Shown here one piece after another: positions 37,058 to 45,968 of a stretch of 64,000 nt of DNA. Below the pieces are notes generated by a model. It was given only the letters and a program-made list of their open reading frames with translations. It ran no database searches and was not told where the DNA came from. Made by a program: the position numbers and the translations under genes. Within the stretch, counting starts at the first letter, position 1. Each line of letters starts with the position of its first letter. The DNA lies in NCBI RefSeq assembly GCF_024206475.1, contig NZ_JAMBPR010000005.1:124001-188000 (forward strand). The letters are read 5' to 3'. This DNA comes from Paraburkholderia sp. CNPSo 3274 (lineage in GTDB: Bacteria; Pseudomonadota; Gammaproteobacteria; Burkholderiales; Burkholderiaceae).

Positions 37058-38683
37058 TCATTTCGAAGCGGGCGGCGTAGTGCTCCATGGCGGATAGATA
37101 CGCACCGGCAGCACAGGAACAAGAAGAAGCAGAGCGAGCGCAATGCACGCCATCACCCGATAGAGATCGGCGGAAGTCAGAACGACGGCCTGCTCGTGAA
37201 TACGGTGCGCGAGTTGCCCCAGCGCGTAGGGTATGTCGAGGCCAGGGCTTGCCACCAGTGCGCGGTTTCCCAGTTGGTCGACGAGCATGCTCGAATGGAA
37301 ATGTTCGCGCGCGGTGCCCACGCCCTCTATGAGACCCGTCGCGATTGCGGCAGCGAACGTCTTGACCGTATTGAACATTGCCGAAGCGAACGGGCCCTCT
37401 GTTGGCGGCAAACCCGTTGTGACGCCCATGAGAATCGACATGATCACCATCGGCTGGGCGATGATCTGCAGCGCCTGCAGCGCGTAGAAGTTGTCGCGAA
37501 TCCACTCGGACGTCATGAAGCTCCCGAGTGCGCATGTCGCGAACATCAGCGACAGACCTATCGCGATCACCCAGCGATGATCGGCGCGCCGCGTATTCAA
37601 TAAAGCGGCCGTCAAAGGCAGCGTAATCAGCAGCGGAATGGCAAGCAACAGCGAGAGCGGCGCCGTCTGCAGCGGCCTGTACGTGTGAATTTGGGCGAGA
37701 AATTGGCCGGGTATGGCCGCGACGCCCACCAGCAGGATCACAGTGCCGAGCAAGGTCGAGAGTCCATGCGTGAAATTTCTGCGCTTCAGTAACTGGAGCT
37801 TGAAGAAAGGCACGGGCTGAAACCACTCGTTGACGAGGAAGACCACGAGCAGCAGGCCGCCTGCGCCGAACATGACGCAGATAAACTCCGATTCGAACCA
37901 GTCGAGCCGGTCGCCTTGCAAAAGCCCGGTCACGAGCATGGCAAACGCTGGGAAGCCTGTCATCAACCCGATCCAGTTGAACGAACGAAAGCGCTCGAGC
38001 TTGACCGGATCGGCGGGAAGCCCCTGCTGAATCGCGATACAGCACAGCACGCCGAGCGGAATGATTTGCCAGAACGCCATGCGCCAACTCACGAACTCCG
38101 TCCACAACGCCGCGAGCGGTGTGCCGAGCGCCGGCCCGAAGGTCGCCGTCAGCGCATAGCCGGCGAGCCCATACAGCTTGAATTTGGGCGGCAGATAGCG
38201 CAGCGCCACGATGATCAGCATGGGGGGCAGACATCCGCCCGCGACTCCCTGGCAGATACGCAAGACGTAGAGCGTCGCCAGGTTCGGCGCAAACGGGCAA
38301 AGCAGCCCGAAGAACATCGTGGCGAGCACGGCGCCGATCGTGAAGCGCTTCAGCGTAAAGGTGATGCCGAACCAGGGCGCAAATACCATCGTCGCGACGT
38401 TGGCGGCTTCGAAGAGCGAGGTCAGCCACGTCCCGTCGTCATGCCCGATCAGAAACGCGCCCTGGATATCGGCCATCGCTGCCGCGGTAACCTGTTCGTT
38501 GAGGATAGCCAGCAACGAAGCGAACAACATGCCGAGCAGGCCCACGACAATGCGCCCCGTAAACGCCATTTGCGCGGGGGCAGGCTGCGTCGGCGCCACG
38601 GCTTCGCGTACGGGGCCTGGCTCCTGCGCCTGCGGGGCCGTTGCCGCTTCCGGTCCAGTCGTCAAAGGGTTAGCAGTTGTCAT
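37058..38683 (-). CDS. DHA2-family MFS efflux permease (EmrB-like)
   Basis: A 541-residue, fourteen-helix DHA2 transporter. The first helix ends ASLLAILNEQVTAAAMADIQ, and RICQGVAGGCLPPMLIIVAL is the conserved motif B region. It exports hydrophobic compounds, working with the EmrA-type adaptor and NodT channel encoded just after it. ATG at 38683 is chosen; a TTG four codons upstream is possible. It is divergent from a LysR gene 500 bases away, the probable regulator. Confidence 0.93.
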   Translation of the reverse strand: MTTANPLTTGPEAATAPQAQEPGPVREAVAPTQPAPAQMAFTGRIVVGLLGMLFASLLAILNEQVTAAAMADIQGAFLIGHDDGTWLTSLFEAANVATMVFAPWFGITFTLKRFTIGAVLATMFFGLLCPFAPNLATLYVLRICQGVAGGCLPPMLIIVALRYLPPKFKLYGLAGYALTATFGPALGTPLAALWTEFVSWRMAFWQIIPLGVLCCIAIQQGLPADPVKLERFRSFNWIGLMTGFPAFAMLVTGLLQGDRLDWFESEFICVMFGAGGLLLVVFLVNEWFQPVPFFKLQLLKRRNFTHGLSTLLGTVILLVGVAAIPGQFLAQIHTYRPLQTAPLSLLLAIPLLITLPLTAALLNTRRADHRWVIAIGLSLMFATCALGSFMTSEWIRDNFYALQALQIIAQPMVIMSILMGVTTGLPPTEGPFASAMFNTVKTFAAAIATGLIEGVGTAREHFHSSMLVDQLGNRALVASPGLDIPYALGQLAHRIHEQAVVLTSADLYRVMACIALALLLLVPVLPVRIYPPWSTTPPASK

Positions 38684-39184
38684 GAGGATCGGCAACTTCT
38701 CTGGTTTCGTTAGCTGTGCTGTTTGATGTAGCTATTTCACTGCGAGGCAATTCAGCTTCCTGCGTCCGCACGCGATGCGATGACCACACCGTCGGTGCGC
38801 CGCGCATTGTTGCTGTTCACTGAGTGCTTTATTGTCAGAGATGAACCCAATTTCTTAAAGTCTCGCCTGGTCTGATTTTGGGCCATCTAGTACGAGAATT
38901 TTGCCAGGCCCTCCGGTCATGATCCGGCAGCGCGTGTGCGCTGCGGCAACGCAAACCTGACTGATTACGCATGGGTCATTTCTGCACGCTTTTGAGCCAA
39001 TCCAGGTTGCGAGGCGCTACCAGGCGGCACACGATGCTTAGAATCGCGACGTATGCATCCAGGCCGCGGGTTAATCGCGGTAGACACGATTAACGAAGGT
39101 TTGAAAACGAACCAGCAACGGTAGGCGCCGAAAGGCTTTTACTTTTGTTATCCGTTTGCAAGAGACTCAGATTGGGAAGTCAAG
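38684..39184. other. Long divergent intergenic region of the efflux operon
   Basis: Five hundred bases between the leftward DHA2 permease and the rightward LysR regulator, longer than usual for such pairs. It holds no convincing ORF. The one clear element is the palindrome at 39070-39094, near the LysR end. The remainder is unexplained. Confidence 0.5.
39070..39094. promoter_or_regulatory. Palindromic operator candidate upstream of LysR
   Basis: Perfect 8-base arms GTTAATCG / CGATTAAC separated by 9 bases, centred about 100 bases upstream of the LysR start. The interrupted symmetry and A/T-rich ends resemble a regulator binding site, probably for the adjacent LysR protein acting on itself or on the efflux operon. 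Confidence 0.5.
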
Positions 39185-40192
39185 ATGGACAGATTACGCG
39201 AGATGGAGGTTTTTGTAGCCATCATCGAACGCGGCAGCTTCAGCGCCGCATCCGAAAAATTCGGCTTGTCGCGAGCGGCGGTTTCGCGGGCGGTCAACTC
39301 GCTCGAAACGCGCCTGGGCGCCCAGCTCCTCGCGCGCACGACACGCTCGGTCCGGCCCACGGACGCGGGCGTCGCTTACCTCGACGCCTGCCGCAAGCTG
39401 CTGGATGGCATCACCGACGTGGAGTCGCATATCGCCGCGGATCCCGCGAACCCCGTGGGCACGCTCACGATCACGGCGCCGGTCCAGCTCGGCCAGCGCT
39501 TCATCGCTCCGCTAGTCAACGCCTACACCCTGCGCTATCCCGACGTCAGCGTGAACGCGGTTTACCTCGATCGTCCCACGCGCCTGCTCGAAGAAGGCGT
39601 GGATATCGCCATACGTATTGGTCATCTCGAAGATTCGTCGACGTTCGCGGTGCGGTTGGGATCCGTGCGGCGTCAGACCTTTGCGTCTCCCGCTTATCTC
39701 GCCGAGCGTGGAGAACCCGTGCATCCGCGAGACCTGGTCAGCCACCGCTGCGTTTCCTTTACCGGCGTTTCCCAACCGCTCGAGTGGATGTTTTACGACA
39801 ATAATTCAAGAATCCCCGTAAAGCTTCAGCCGCGATTGATTGTCAATCTGGCACCCGCCGCCATTTCGGCGGCGGAAGACGGCGTCGGTATCACCCAGTT
39901 GTTGTCTTATCAGGCCGCGAGTGAAGTCTCTTCTGGAAATCTGGTGCCCATTTTGCGGGCATACGAGCCCGAATCGACGCCGGTCAACCTGCTTCATGTC
40001 GAACGGCGCGGAACGAGCGGAAAGATTCGGTCCTTCGTGGAGTTCGTTACCGAAACGTTGCGAAACAATCCACACCTTCAATGTGAAAGCGGCGTGACAA
40101 GCGAAGGCGAATGTGCGCGGCGTCAAGGCAATCGCGAACTCGAAACGCATTCCGAAGCGCGTGCGCAATATCTACAGCCACTGATTCATTAA
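39185..40192 (+). CDS. LysR-family transcriptional regulator
   Basis: A 335-residue LysR regulator: MDRLREMEVFVAIIERGSFS, recognition helix RAAVSRAVNSLETRLG, and the effector domain with LGQRFIAPLVNAYTLRYPDV and EDGVGITQLLSYQAASEV. It carries about 35 extra polar residues at the C-terminus (after NNPHLQCESG). Divergent from the EmrAB-type operon, which it most likely controls. Its last bases overlap the stop of the convergent mug gene. Confidence 0.92.
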   Translation: MDRLREMEVFVAIIERGSFSAASEKFGLSRAAVSRAVNSLETRLGAQLLARTTRSVRPTDAGVAYLDACRKLLDGITDVESHIAADPANPVGTLTITAPVQLGQRFIAPLVNAYTLRYPDVSVNAVYLDRPTRLLEEGVDIAIRIGHLEDSSTFAVRLGSVRRQTFASPAYLAERGEPVHPRDLVSHRCVSFTGVSQPLEWMFYDNNSRIPVKLQPRLIVNLAPAAISAAEDGVGITQLLSYQAASEVSSGNLVPILRAYEPESTPVNLLHVERRGTSGKIRSFVEFVTETLRNNPHLQCESGVTSEGECARRQGNRELETHSEARAQYLQPLIH

Positions 40193-40746
40193 ATCGACAA
40201 CTCAGCCGCAATACGAAGTTCGCGGTAGGCACTCACGAGCGCGTCGAGGCTGAATGCGCGATTCAAGCCGCTTGGGTTCGGCAGAACCCATGCGCGCGCG
40301 CCGCCGAAGTTGCTGGATTGCAGACCCCACTGGATATCTCGCGTGCCGGACATTTCGGCAAGCGCCATCTTGCCAAGAAAGGCGATAAACCGTGGCGCGT
40401 AGTGTTGAACCTTCAGTTCGAATTGCGCCGCGGCAGCTTGAATCTCCGCTCTCGACAATTCGTCCGCGCGCGCCGTCGCACGCGAGACCGCCGTAGTCAG
40501 ACCAAAGCCAACCTGCAGCAATTCACGGTCGTTCTCGGGGCGAAACTCCCCCGGCGTAAAGCCAGCGCGATGGAGAACTCGCCAAAACCGGTTCCCTCGG
40601 CCATCGAAGTGGCGCCCCGTGGCCACCGCACGCATGCCCGGATTGATCCCGCAAAACAATACCGACAAACCTGGCTCGATGATATCGGGAAGGAATGGCG
40701 CGGAACGGGCGTTCGCCAACTCCACCAGCGAATCGTCGCTATGCAC
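40189..40746 (-). CDS. mug: G/U mismatch-specific DNA glycosylase
   Basis: A 185-residue Mug-type uracil/thymine mismatch glycosylase of the UDG superfamily, removing U or ethenocytosine opposite G. The first active-site motif is FCGINPGMRAVATGRHF and the second is LPNPSGLNRAF, both typical of Mug. GTG at 40746 is preferred since GGGGGGAGG sits right ahead and homology starts soon after; an ATG at 40791 would add 15 residues but overlap the preceding gene by 53 bases. It overlaps the end of the GlxA-type gene by eight bases. Confidence 0.88.
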   Translation of the reverse strand: MHSDDSLVELANARSAPFLPDIIEPGLSVLFCGINPGMRAVATGRHFDGRGNRFWRVLHRAGFTPGEFRPENDRELLQVGFGLTTAVSRATARADELSRAEIQAAAAQFELKVQHYAPRFIAFLGKMALAEMSGTRDIQWGLQSSNFGGARAWVLPNPSGLNRAFSLDALVSAYRELRIAAELSI

Positions 40747-41704
40747 TCGCCTCCCCCCGGAATCGCTGGCGATATTGTTTTGGCGTGACATTCAGGCGCC
40801 GCGAGAACGTCGTGCGCATATGCGTGGCGCTATGAAAGCCGCATTTGAATGCGACCGTCTTGAGCGGCGAATCCGTGTCCTCCAGGAGCTTCCTCGCCGT
40901 GTCGACGCGAACCTGCTCGACGAATACGGAGGGCGTGACCTTTGCATTTTTGGCGAATATGCGCGACAAGGTGCGCCGGCTCACGGCAGCCGCGCTCGCT
41001 AGCGCCTCGATCGAAAGCGTATCGGTGATATGTTCGCTCACGTAGCGATATACCTTGCTGAGTATCGGGTCCTCGTCCTTGCCGGCGCCGATATACGGGC
41101 TGTACTGAGACTGACCGCCTTCGCGCTGGATATACACCACCAGTCGCTTCGCAACCCGCACCGCTAGTTCGTGTCCCCAGTCTTCCGCAACCAGCGCCAG
41201 GCACAGATCGATGCCCGCGGTCACGCCCGCCGACGTGAATAGCCGCCCGTCACGAACGAAAATCCGGTCTGGCTGCACATTGGCGTGCGGGAATTCATTG
41301 GACAGGCGGCCGGCATCCGACCAGTGGGTCGTCACTTCCTTGCCGTCGAGCAGCCCCGCATGCGCCAGCACGAATGCGCCGTTGCACACCGAACCAAAGC
41401 GGCTTGCACTGCGCGCCTGATTTTGGAGCCACGCCAGAAACTCGTTCGACGGATGAACGTCGGGCAACTGCGGCCCACCGGCTACGAGGAGCAGGTCCCA
41501 TTGAACGTCGCGGTCGGCATAGCCAAGCGAGACCGCCAATTGCATGCCGTTCGAGCAGGTCACGGCGCCCGCCTCACGCCCTACGAGCGTCACCTCGTAG
41601 CGCTGATGTTCGGAAAGAAACGTGTTCGCCTCGGCAAACACGTCGAGTGGGCCTGCAACATCTAGCGCCTGCACACCATCGAATACAACAATGGCGACTT
41701 TCAT
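40739..41704 (-). CDS. GlxA-family transcriptional regulator (second copy)
   Basis: A 321-residue DJ-1/PfpI plus AraC regulator, paralogous to the gene at 9436-10398. The sensor domain reads KVAIVVFDGVQALDVAGPLD with elbow FGSVCNGAFVLAHAGLLDG; the double HTH is SIEALASAAAVSRRTLSRIF and AFKCGFHSATHMRTTFSRRL. GAAGGTC lies upstream of the ATG. It is divergent from the orphan sucA-like gene; the two share a 466-base regulatory region, so that gene is a possible target. Confidence 0.92.
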   Translation of the reverse strand: MKVAIVVFDGVQALDVAGPLDVFAEANTFLSEHQRYEVTLVGREAGAVTCSNGMQLAVSLGYADRDVQWDLLLVAGGPQLPDVHPSNEFLAWLQNQARSASRFGSVCNGAFVLAHAGLLDGKEVTTHWSDAGRLSNEFPHANVQPDRIFVRDGRLFTSAGVTAGIDLCLALVAEDWGHELAVRVAKRLVVYIQREGGQSQYSPYIGAGKDEDPILSKVYRYVSEHITDTLSIEALASAAAVSRRTLSRIFAKNAKVTPSVFVEQVRVDTARKLLEDTDSPLKTVAFKCGFHSATHMRTTFSRRLNVTPKQYRQRFRGEASA

Positions 41705-42008
41705 GCCGTGACCTTCAGTGATGGTAGCTATGTTTGCGTCGTACTGCGGGCCGGCGCGAGATCGACACGCCGTGTCCCGACAAGGACCGTCCGGGAGCTT
41801 AACGCATCGTGGATAGCTGATGCCGTCTGTCCCCGGAAAAAGTATTTTGCTTCGGTGTAACAAATCCTCGGCCAAATCCCAAGCGTCGTTAGTTCTCGGC
41901 AAATTGGGAGGCGTGGCCCAAAACGTCCACTAATTGGCAGGCGGCGGCACCATGCGCGCGTATCTCTCGCTGCCTCGCTTAACTAGACTGTGTTGACGAT
42001 TGCGGCTG

Positions 42009-42115
42009 GGGAAACAACCCGGGCGTACCGGGTAATTTCCCGCTCAGGACGGCGATTGTGACGCGCGCCTGTCCCAGGTTGAACCGTGGGCGGACCGGAA
42101 GGCGTTATCGCCGTC
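42009..42115 (+). ncRNA. Structured 5' leader of the sucA-like gene (candidate sucA RNA motif)
   Basis: Two stacked hairpins in the leader of the sucA-like gene. First: outer stem GGGAAA (42009-42014) / TTTCCC (42036-42041), inner stem ACCCGG / CCGGGT with a five-base loop. Second: stem GACGGCGAT (42048-42056) / ATCGCCGTC (42107-42115), enclosing CGCCTGTCC (42066-42074) that pairs with GGAC (42092-42095) and AGGCG (42100-42104). The structure ends 55 bases before the start codon. A sucA RNA motif of about this kind, always in sucA leaders, is known from Burkholderiales. I could not compare it with that consensus, so the identity is inferred while the folding is seen directly. Confidence 0.55.
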
Positions 42116-42170
42116 ACTCCACGTGTTGCGCTCGATATTGGACCGCACACCGACCAAGGGCAGATTCATC

Positions 42171-44996
42171 ATGTTGAAGGAACGTCAGACCTCTTTCCTG
42201 TTCGGGGGCAATGCCCCTTACGTCGAAGAGCAATATGAAACTTACCTGGCTGACCCGGATGCCGTCACCAGTGAATGGCGGGCGTGGTTCGATGCACTGC
42301 GCGAAACGCCCGCTATCGATGGCAGCGATCGCGACGACGAGCCGCACGCCCCCGTCATTTCCAGCTTTGTCGCGCTTGCGAAGCGGTCGCCGCGCGCGAT
42401 CGCCCAGGCCGATACCGCGCTCGCCAGTGACTCCGGCCTTGGCCTCGCACGCAAGCAGGTCGCGGTACAGTCGCTCATCGCCGCGTTCCGGACGATCGGC
42501 ACGCGCACGGCCGATCTCGATCCGCTGATGTGGACGCCGCCACGCGCCTACGCCGAGTTGACCCCCGCCTACTATGGCCTGACGGCCACGGACATGTCGA
42601 CGACATTCAGCACCGCCGACACGTTCCTGTTCGACGACGACGCCACGCTGCAAGAGCTCGTCACGGCGCTGGAGCGAACCTACACGGGCACGCTCGGCGC
42701 CGAGTTCATGCATCTTACCGACGCAGAGCAGCGGCGCTGGTGGCAGATGCAGCTCGAATCCACGCGAGCCAGGCCGTCGCTGCAGGCCGCGGAAAAACGC
42801 CGGCTCCTGGAACGCTTGAGCGCAGCAGAAGGTCTCGAGAAGTACCTTCACGCGCGCTACGTCGGGCAAAAGCGCTTCTCGCTCGAAGGCGCCGAATCGT
42901 TGATTCCGATGCTCGACGAAGTCGTCCGCTACGGTGCTTCGAAAAAGTTGCGCACGGTGGTGATGGGGATGGCGCACCGCGGACGCCTGAATGTTCTGGT
43001 GAATATCGTCGGCAAGCCGTTGCGCGCGCTGTTCGACGAGTTCGATGGAAAGGATCCCGAAAGACTTCCCGCAGGCGACGTGAAATATCACAAGGGCTTT
43101 GCGAGTTCGGTCGATACCCCTGAGGGGCCGGTTGAAGTGATGCTCGCGTTCAACCCGTCGCATCTGGAAATCGTGAACCCGGTTATGCAAGGCATGGCGC
43201 GCGCCAAGGGCGAGATCCTGGGCAGCGCCGACGGCGTCGAGGTTCTGCCGGTCGAGATTCACGGCGACGCGGCGATGTCCGGCCAGGGTGTCGTGATGGA
43301 AACCTTGAGCCTCTCCTATACGCGCGGACACGGCACGGGCGGCACCCTTCACATCGTCGTCAACAATCAGATCGGCTTCACGACTTCCGATCCGCGCGAC
43401 ACGCGTTCGTCGTTCTACACCACGGACATCGCGAAGATGATCGAGGCGCCCATTCTGCATGTGAATGGCGACGACCCCGAGGCCGTCGCGATGGCGGTGC
43501 GCCTCGCCCTCGACTATCGCACCGCGTTCAAGCGGAGCGTGGTCATCGATCTCGTGTGCTTTCGCAAATACGGGCACCAGGAACAGGACACGCCAGGCAT
43601 CACGCAGCCGCTCATGTATCGCGCGATCGCGAGTCATCCTGGCGTGAGAACACGCTACGCGCAGAAGCTGATTCAACAAGGCGTGTTGACAGCCGAAGAA
43701 GCCGAGGGCTACGTCAGCGCGCGGCGTGAGCTTCTCAAGCGTGCGAATGAAACCGACAGCTCCGATGCTTCCTCTTCACGCGAGGAAGCGGTGAGCCCGG
43801 TTTCCTCCCCCGCCCCTTCGACTGAAACGCTGCGCAGTCTCGCGCATCAGATTTCGACCGTTCCTGAAGGCCTTGCGCTTCATCCGCTCGTCAAGAAGAT
43901 GATGACCGGGCGGCAGGAAATGGCCGCGGGAAACCGGCCGCTCGATTGGGGCATGGGCGAGCATCTGGCATTCGCTTCACTGCTTGGCGCTGGGGTCAGC
44001 ATTCGACTGAGCGGGCAGGATAGCGCGCGCGGGACGTTCAATCATCGTCACGCCGTGTTGCACGATCAAACGCGGATGAACCGGCCGGATGGCGTTTATA
44101 TTCCGCTCGATCATATCGGTGATGCAAGTGGCAATGCACAGGGCCACTTTAGCGTGACGAACTCCATCCTCTCCGAAGCGGCTGTGCTCGCTTTCGAGTA
44201 CGGCTATACGACGGTGAACCGCGATGCGCTGGTGATCTGGGAAGCGCAATTCGGCGACTTCGCAAACGGCGCGCAGGTGGTGATCGACCAGTTCATCGCA
44301 GCGGCCGCCGCCAAATGGGGGCAACGCAGCGGCCTGACGCTCTTCCTGCCTCACGGGCAGGAAGGCGCGGGACCCGAGCACGCATCGGCGAGGCTCGAAC
44401 GCTATCTCCAGCTGAGCGCGCAGGACAACATGCGCGTCGCCCAGCCGACCACGCCCGCGCAGCTATTCCATTTGCTGCGCAAGCAGGCGCTCGCGAGCGA
44501 TCGCCGCCCGCTCGTCGTCATGACGCCCAAGTCGCTGTTGCGGCACCCGGAAGCGGTCAGCACGTTCGAAGAGTTGAGCGAGGGTGAATTCCGCGACGTT
44601 CTCCCGGATACACAGGTCGAGGCGTCGCGGGCTTCCAGCGTCGAACGCGTCATCGTGGCCACGGGCAAGGTGTATTTCGAGTTGCTCGAGCATCGCCGCG
44701 CGAACGCGACCGACACGCCGATCATTCGCGTCGAACAGCTTTATCCGTTTCCCGCAAAACAGTTGGCCGCCGAACTCGCGCGCTATCCCAACCTGAAGAC
44801 CGTCGTCTGGTGCCAGGAGGAGTCGCGCAACCAGGGCGCATGGAGTTTCGTCGAGCCGCAGTTACGCGAGCTTCTGCCTTCGGGTGCGAAGCTGGTCTAC
44901 GCCGGTCCTGACGCCGGTGCATCGACAGCGCCGGGCTACCATTCGGCGCACGTGGCCGCGCAATCTGCGCTGGTCGAGCAGGCGTTCACGGGGTGA
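42171..44996 (+). CDS. sucA: 2-oxoglutarate dehydrogenase E1 component (orphan copy)
   Basis: A 941-residue thiamine-diphosphate E1o subunit, which decarboxylates 2-oxoglutarate and passes succinyl to E2. It opens with FLFGGNAPYVEEQYETYL as in Burkholderia SucA; catalytic and cofactor motifs MGMAHRGRLNVLVN, EIHGDAAMSGQGVV, VVNNQIGFTTSDP and the C-terminal WCQEESRNQGAWSFVEPQL are intact. The start at 42171 begins the FGGNAPY domain; an upstream GTG at 42123 is less likely. No odhB (E2) or lpd (E3) follows; a PfpI-like gene starts six bases after the stop. It is likely a second E1 borrowing E2/E3 from elsewhere, or one working on a different 2-oxo acid. Confidence 0.92.
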   Translation: MLKERQTSFLFGGNAPYVEEQYETYLADPDAVTSEWRAWFDALRETPAIDGSDRDDEPHAPVISSFVALAKRSPRAIAQADTALASDSGLGLARKQVAVQSLIAAFRTIGTRTADLDPLMWTPPRAYAELTPAYYGLTATDMSTTFSTADTFLFDDDATLQELVTALERTYTGTLGAEFMHLTDAEQRRWWQMQLESTRARPSLQAAEKRRLLERLSAAEGLEKYLHARYVGQKRFSLEGAESLIPMLDEVVRYGASKKLRTVVMGMAHRGRLNVLVNIVGKPLRALFDEFDGKDPERLPAGDVKYHKGFASSVDTPEGPVEVMLAFNPSHLEIVNPVMQGMARAKGEILGSADGVEVLPVEIHGDAAMSGQGVVMETLSLSYTRGHGTGGTLHIVVNNQIGFTTSDPRDTRSSFYTTDIAKMIEAPILHVNGDDPEAVAMAVRLALDYRTAFKRSVVIDLVCFRKYGHQEQDTPGITQPLMYRAIASHPGVRTRYAQKLIQQGVLTAEEAEGYVSARRELLKRANETDSSDASSSREEAVSPVSSPAPSTETLRSLAHQISTVPEGLALHPLVKKMMTGRQEMAAGNRPLDWGMGEHLAFASLLGAGVSIRLSGQDSARGTFNHRHAVLHDQTRMNRPDGVYIPLDHIGDASGNAQGHFSVTNSILSEAAVLAFEYGYTTVNRDALVIWEAQFGDFANGAQVVIDQFIAAAAAKWGQRSGLTLFLPHGQEGAGPEHASARLERYLQLSAQDNMRVAQPTTPAQLFHLLRKQALASDRRPLVVMTPKSLLRHPEAVSTFEELSEGEFRDVLPDTQVEASRASSVERVIVATGKVYFELLEHRRANATDTPIIRVEQLYPFPAKQLAAELARYPNLKTVVWCQEESRNQGAWSFVEPQLRELLPSGAKLVYAGPDAGASTAPGYHSAHVAAQSALVEQAFTG

Positions 44997-45002
44997 CGGC
45001 GC

Positions 45003-45581
45003 ATGCGGGTCGCAATGATGCTCTATGCGGGGTTTCAACTGCTCGAGGTGAGCGGCCCGATGGATGTGTTTCATGCAGCAAATCGCCTGTACGGCGGCGC
45101 GTTTTATGAACCGCACCTCGTCGGGACCTCGTGTGGGCCCGTGCTGTCTTCCAACGGCATCGCGGTGGGCACGACAGAATGCCTGTTCGAAACGAGCGCG
45201 CCGTTCGACGTGGTCGTGGTACCCGGGTCTCCAGTGGTCAGTTCGGCGCGTGAGCATCGCGAACTCGTAACGTGGCTCAGCGACGCGGGGCCCAGCACGC
45301 GAAGGCTAGCCTGCATTTCCAATGGCGCGTTTCTGCTGGCGCGCGCCGGCGTTGCCGACCGTCGCTGGCTGACCACGCATTGGCACGACGCTCACCGCCT
45401 CGCAGCCGAATATCCACGGGTGCATGTCATGTCCAGTCCCGGCTGCCTGAGGGATGGCAACCTCTATTCATCGGGCGGCGCATGCGCCGGTATTCATCTG
45501 GCGCTGTCGATCGTGCGGGAAGACCTTGGAGAAAGTGCGGTGGGAACGATTGCCAGAATGTTGTTGAGGCAGCCGCATTGA
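45003..45581 (+). CDS. DJ-1/PfpI-like protein lacking the nucleophile cysteine
   Basis: A 192-residue stand-alone relative of the GlxA sensor domain: RVAMMLYAGFQLLEVSGPMD, then the elbow CISNGAFLLARAG. In the GlxA proteins of this window the elbow is VCNGA; here the nucleophile position is Ser. The AraC helix-turn-helix is absent, so it cannot bind DNA in that way. It starts six bases after the sucA-like stop, a clear operon member. It may be a ligand-binding or antagonist protein rather than an enzyme. Confidence 0.85.
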   Translation: MRVAMMLYAGFQLLEVSGPMDVFHAANRLYGGAFYEPHLVGTSCGPVLSSNGIAVGTTECLFETSAPFDVVVVPGSPVVSSAREHRELVTWLSDAGPSTRRLACISNGAFLLARAGVADRRWLTTHWHDAHRLAAEYPRVHVMSSPGCLRDGNLYSSGGACAGIHLALSIVREDLGESAVGTIARMLLRQPH

Positions 45582-45609
45582 AGCGCTGCGAGCGCGCGCA
45601 AGGAACGCC

Positions 45610-45909
45610 ATGATAGACGCGAATCTGATTCATAAGGCACTCGCCAATCCACTCCGGCGCGACATCCTGGCGTGGCTGAAGGTCCCGGTGGATGCCTTTC
45701 CAGAGGGCCATGTCGATTTGGGTCGCGGCGTGCCCGCACACGCCATCCAGGCACGCAGCGGGCTCTCGCAGTCGACCGTTTCGGCACACCTTGCCGTACT
45801 GGTCGAAGCGGGACTGCTCGTTTCGACGCGAGTCGGGCAATGGATGTTTCTTTCACGTAATGAAGAAGTGATACGGACATTTGCCGAACAGATTTCCCTA
45901 CATTTATAG
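45610..45909 (+). CDS. ArsR-family helix-turn-helix regulator
   Basis: A 99-residue winged-helix protein: HKALANPLRRDILAWLKVP, recognition helix SGLSQSTVSAHLAVLVEAGL and wing VGQWMFLSRN. There are no cysteine metal sites, so it belongs to the non-metal ArsR branch. It lies 28 bases after the PfpI-like gene and 59 bases before a LysR gene, all rightward, so the four genes may form one transcript with the sucA-like gene. Confidence 0.9.
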   Translation: MIDANLIHKALANPLRRDILAWLKVPVDAFPEGHVDLGRGVPAHAIQARSGLSQSTVSAHLAVLVEAGLLVSTRVGQWMFLSRNEEVIRTFAEQISLHL

Positions 45910-45968
45910 GAGGAACTGGCGTAGCGCGAAGTTGCGTGCGAGGCAGATCTTTCCGTGGAAAACACGCA

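Noticed and set aside
38684..38695. TTG start extending the DHA2 permease by four residues
   Set aside because: ATG at 38683 is at hand, and the extra residues bring no ribosome-binding site or homology.
42114..43679. 521-codon minus-strand frame opposite the sucA-like gene
   Set aside because: Arg/Gly-rich shadow with no recognisable fold; the plus strand carries intact E1 motifs through the same region.
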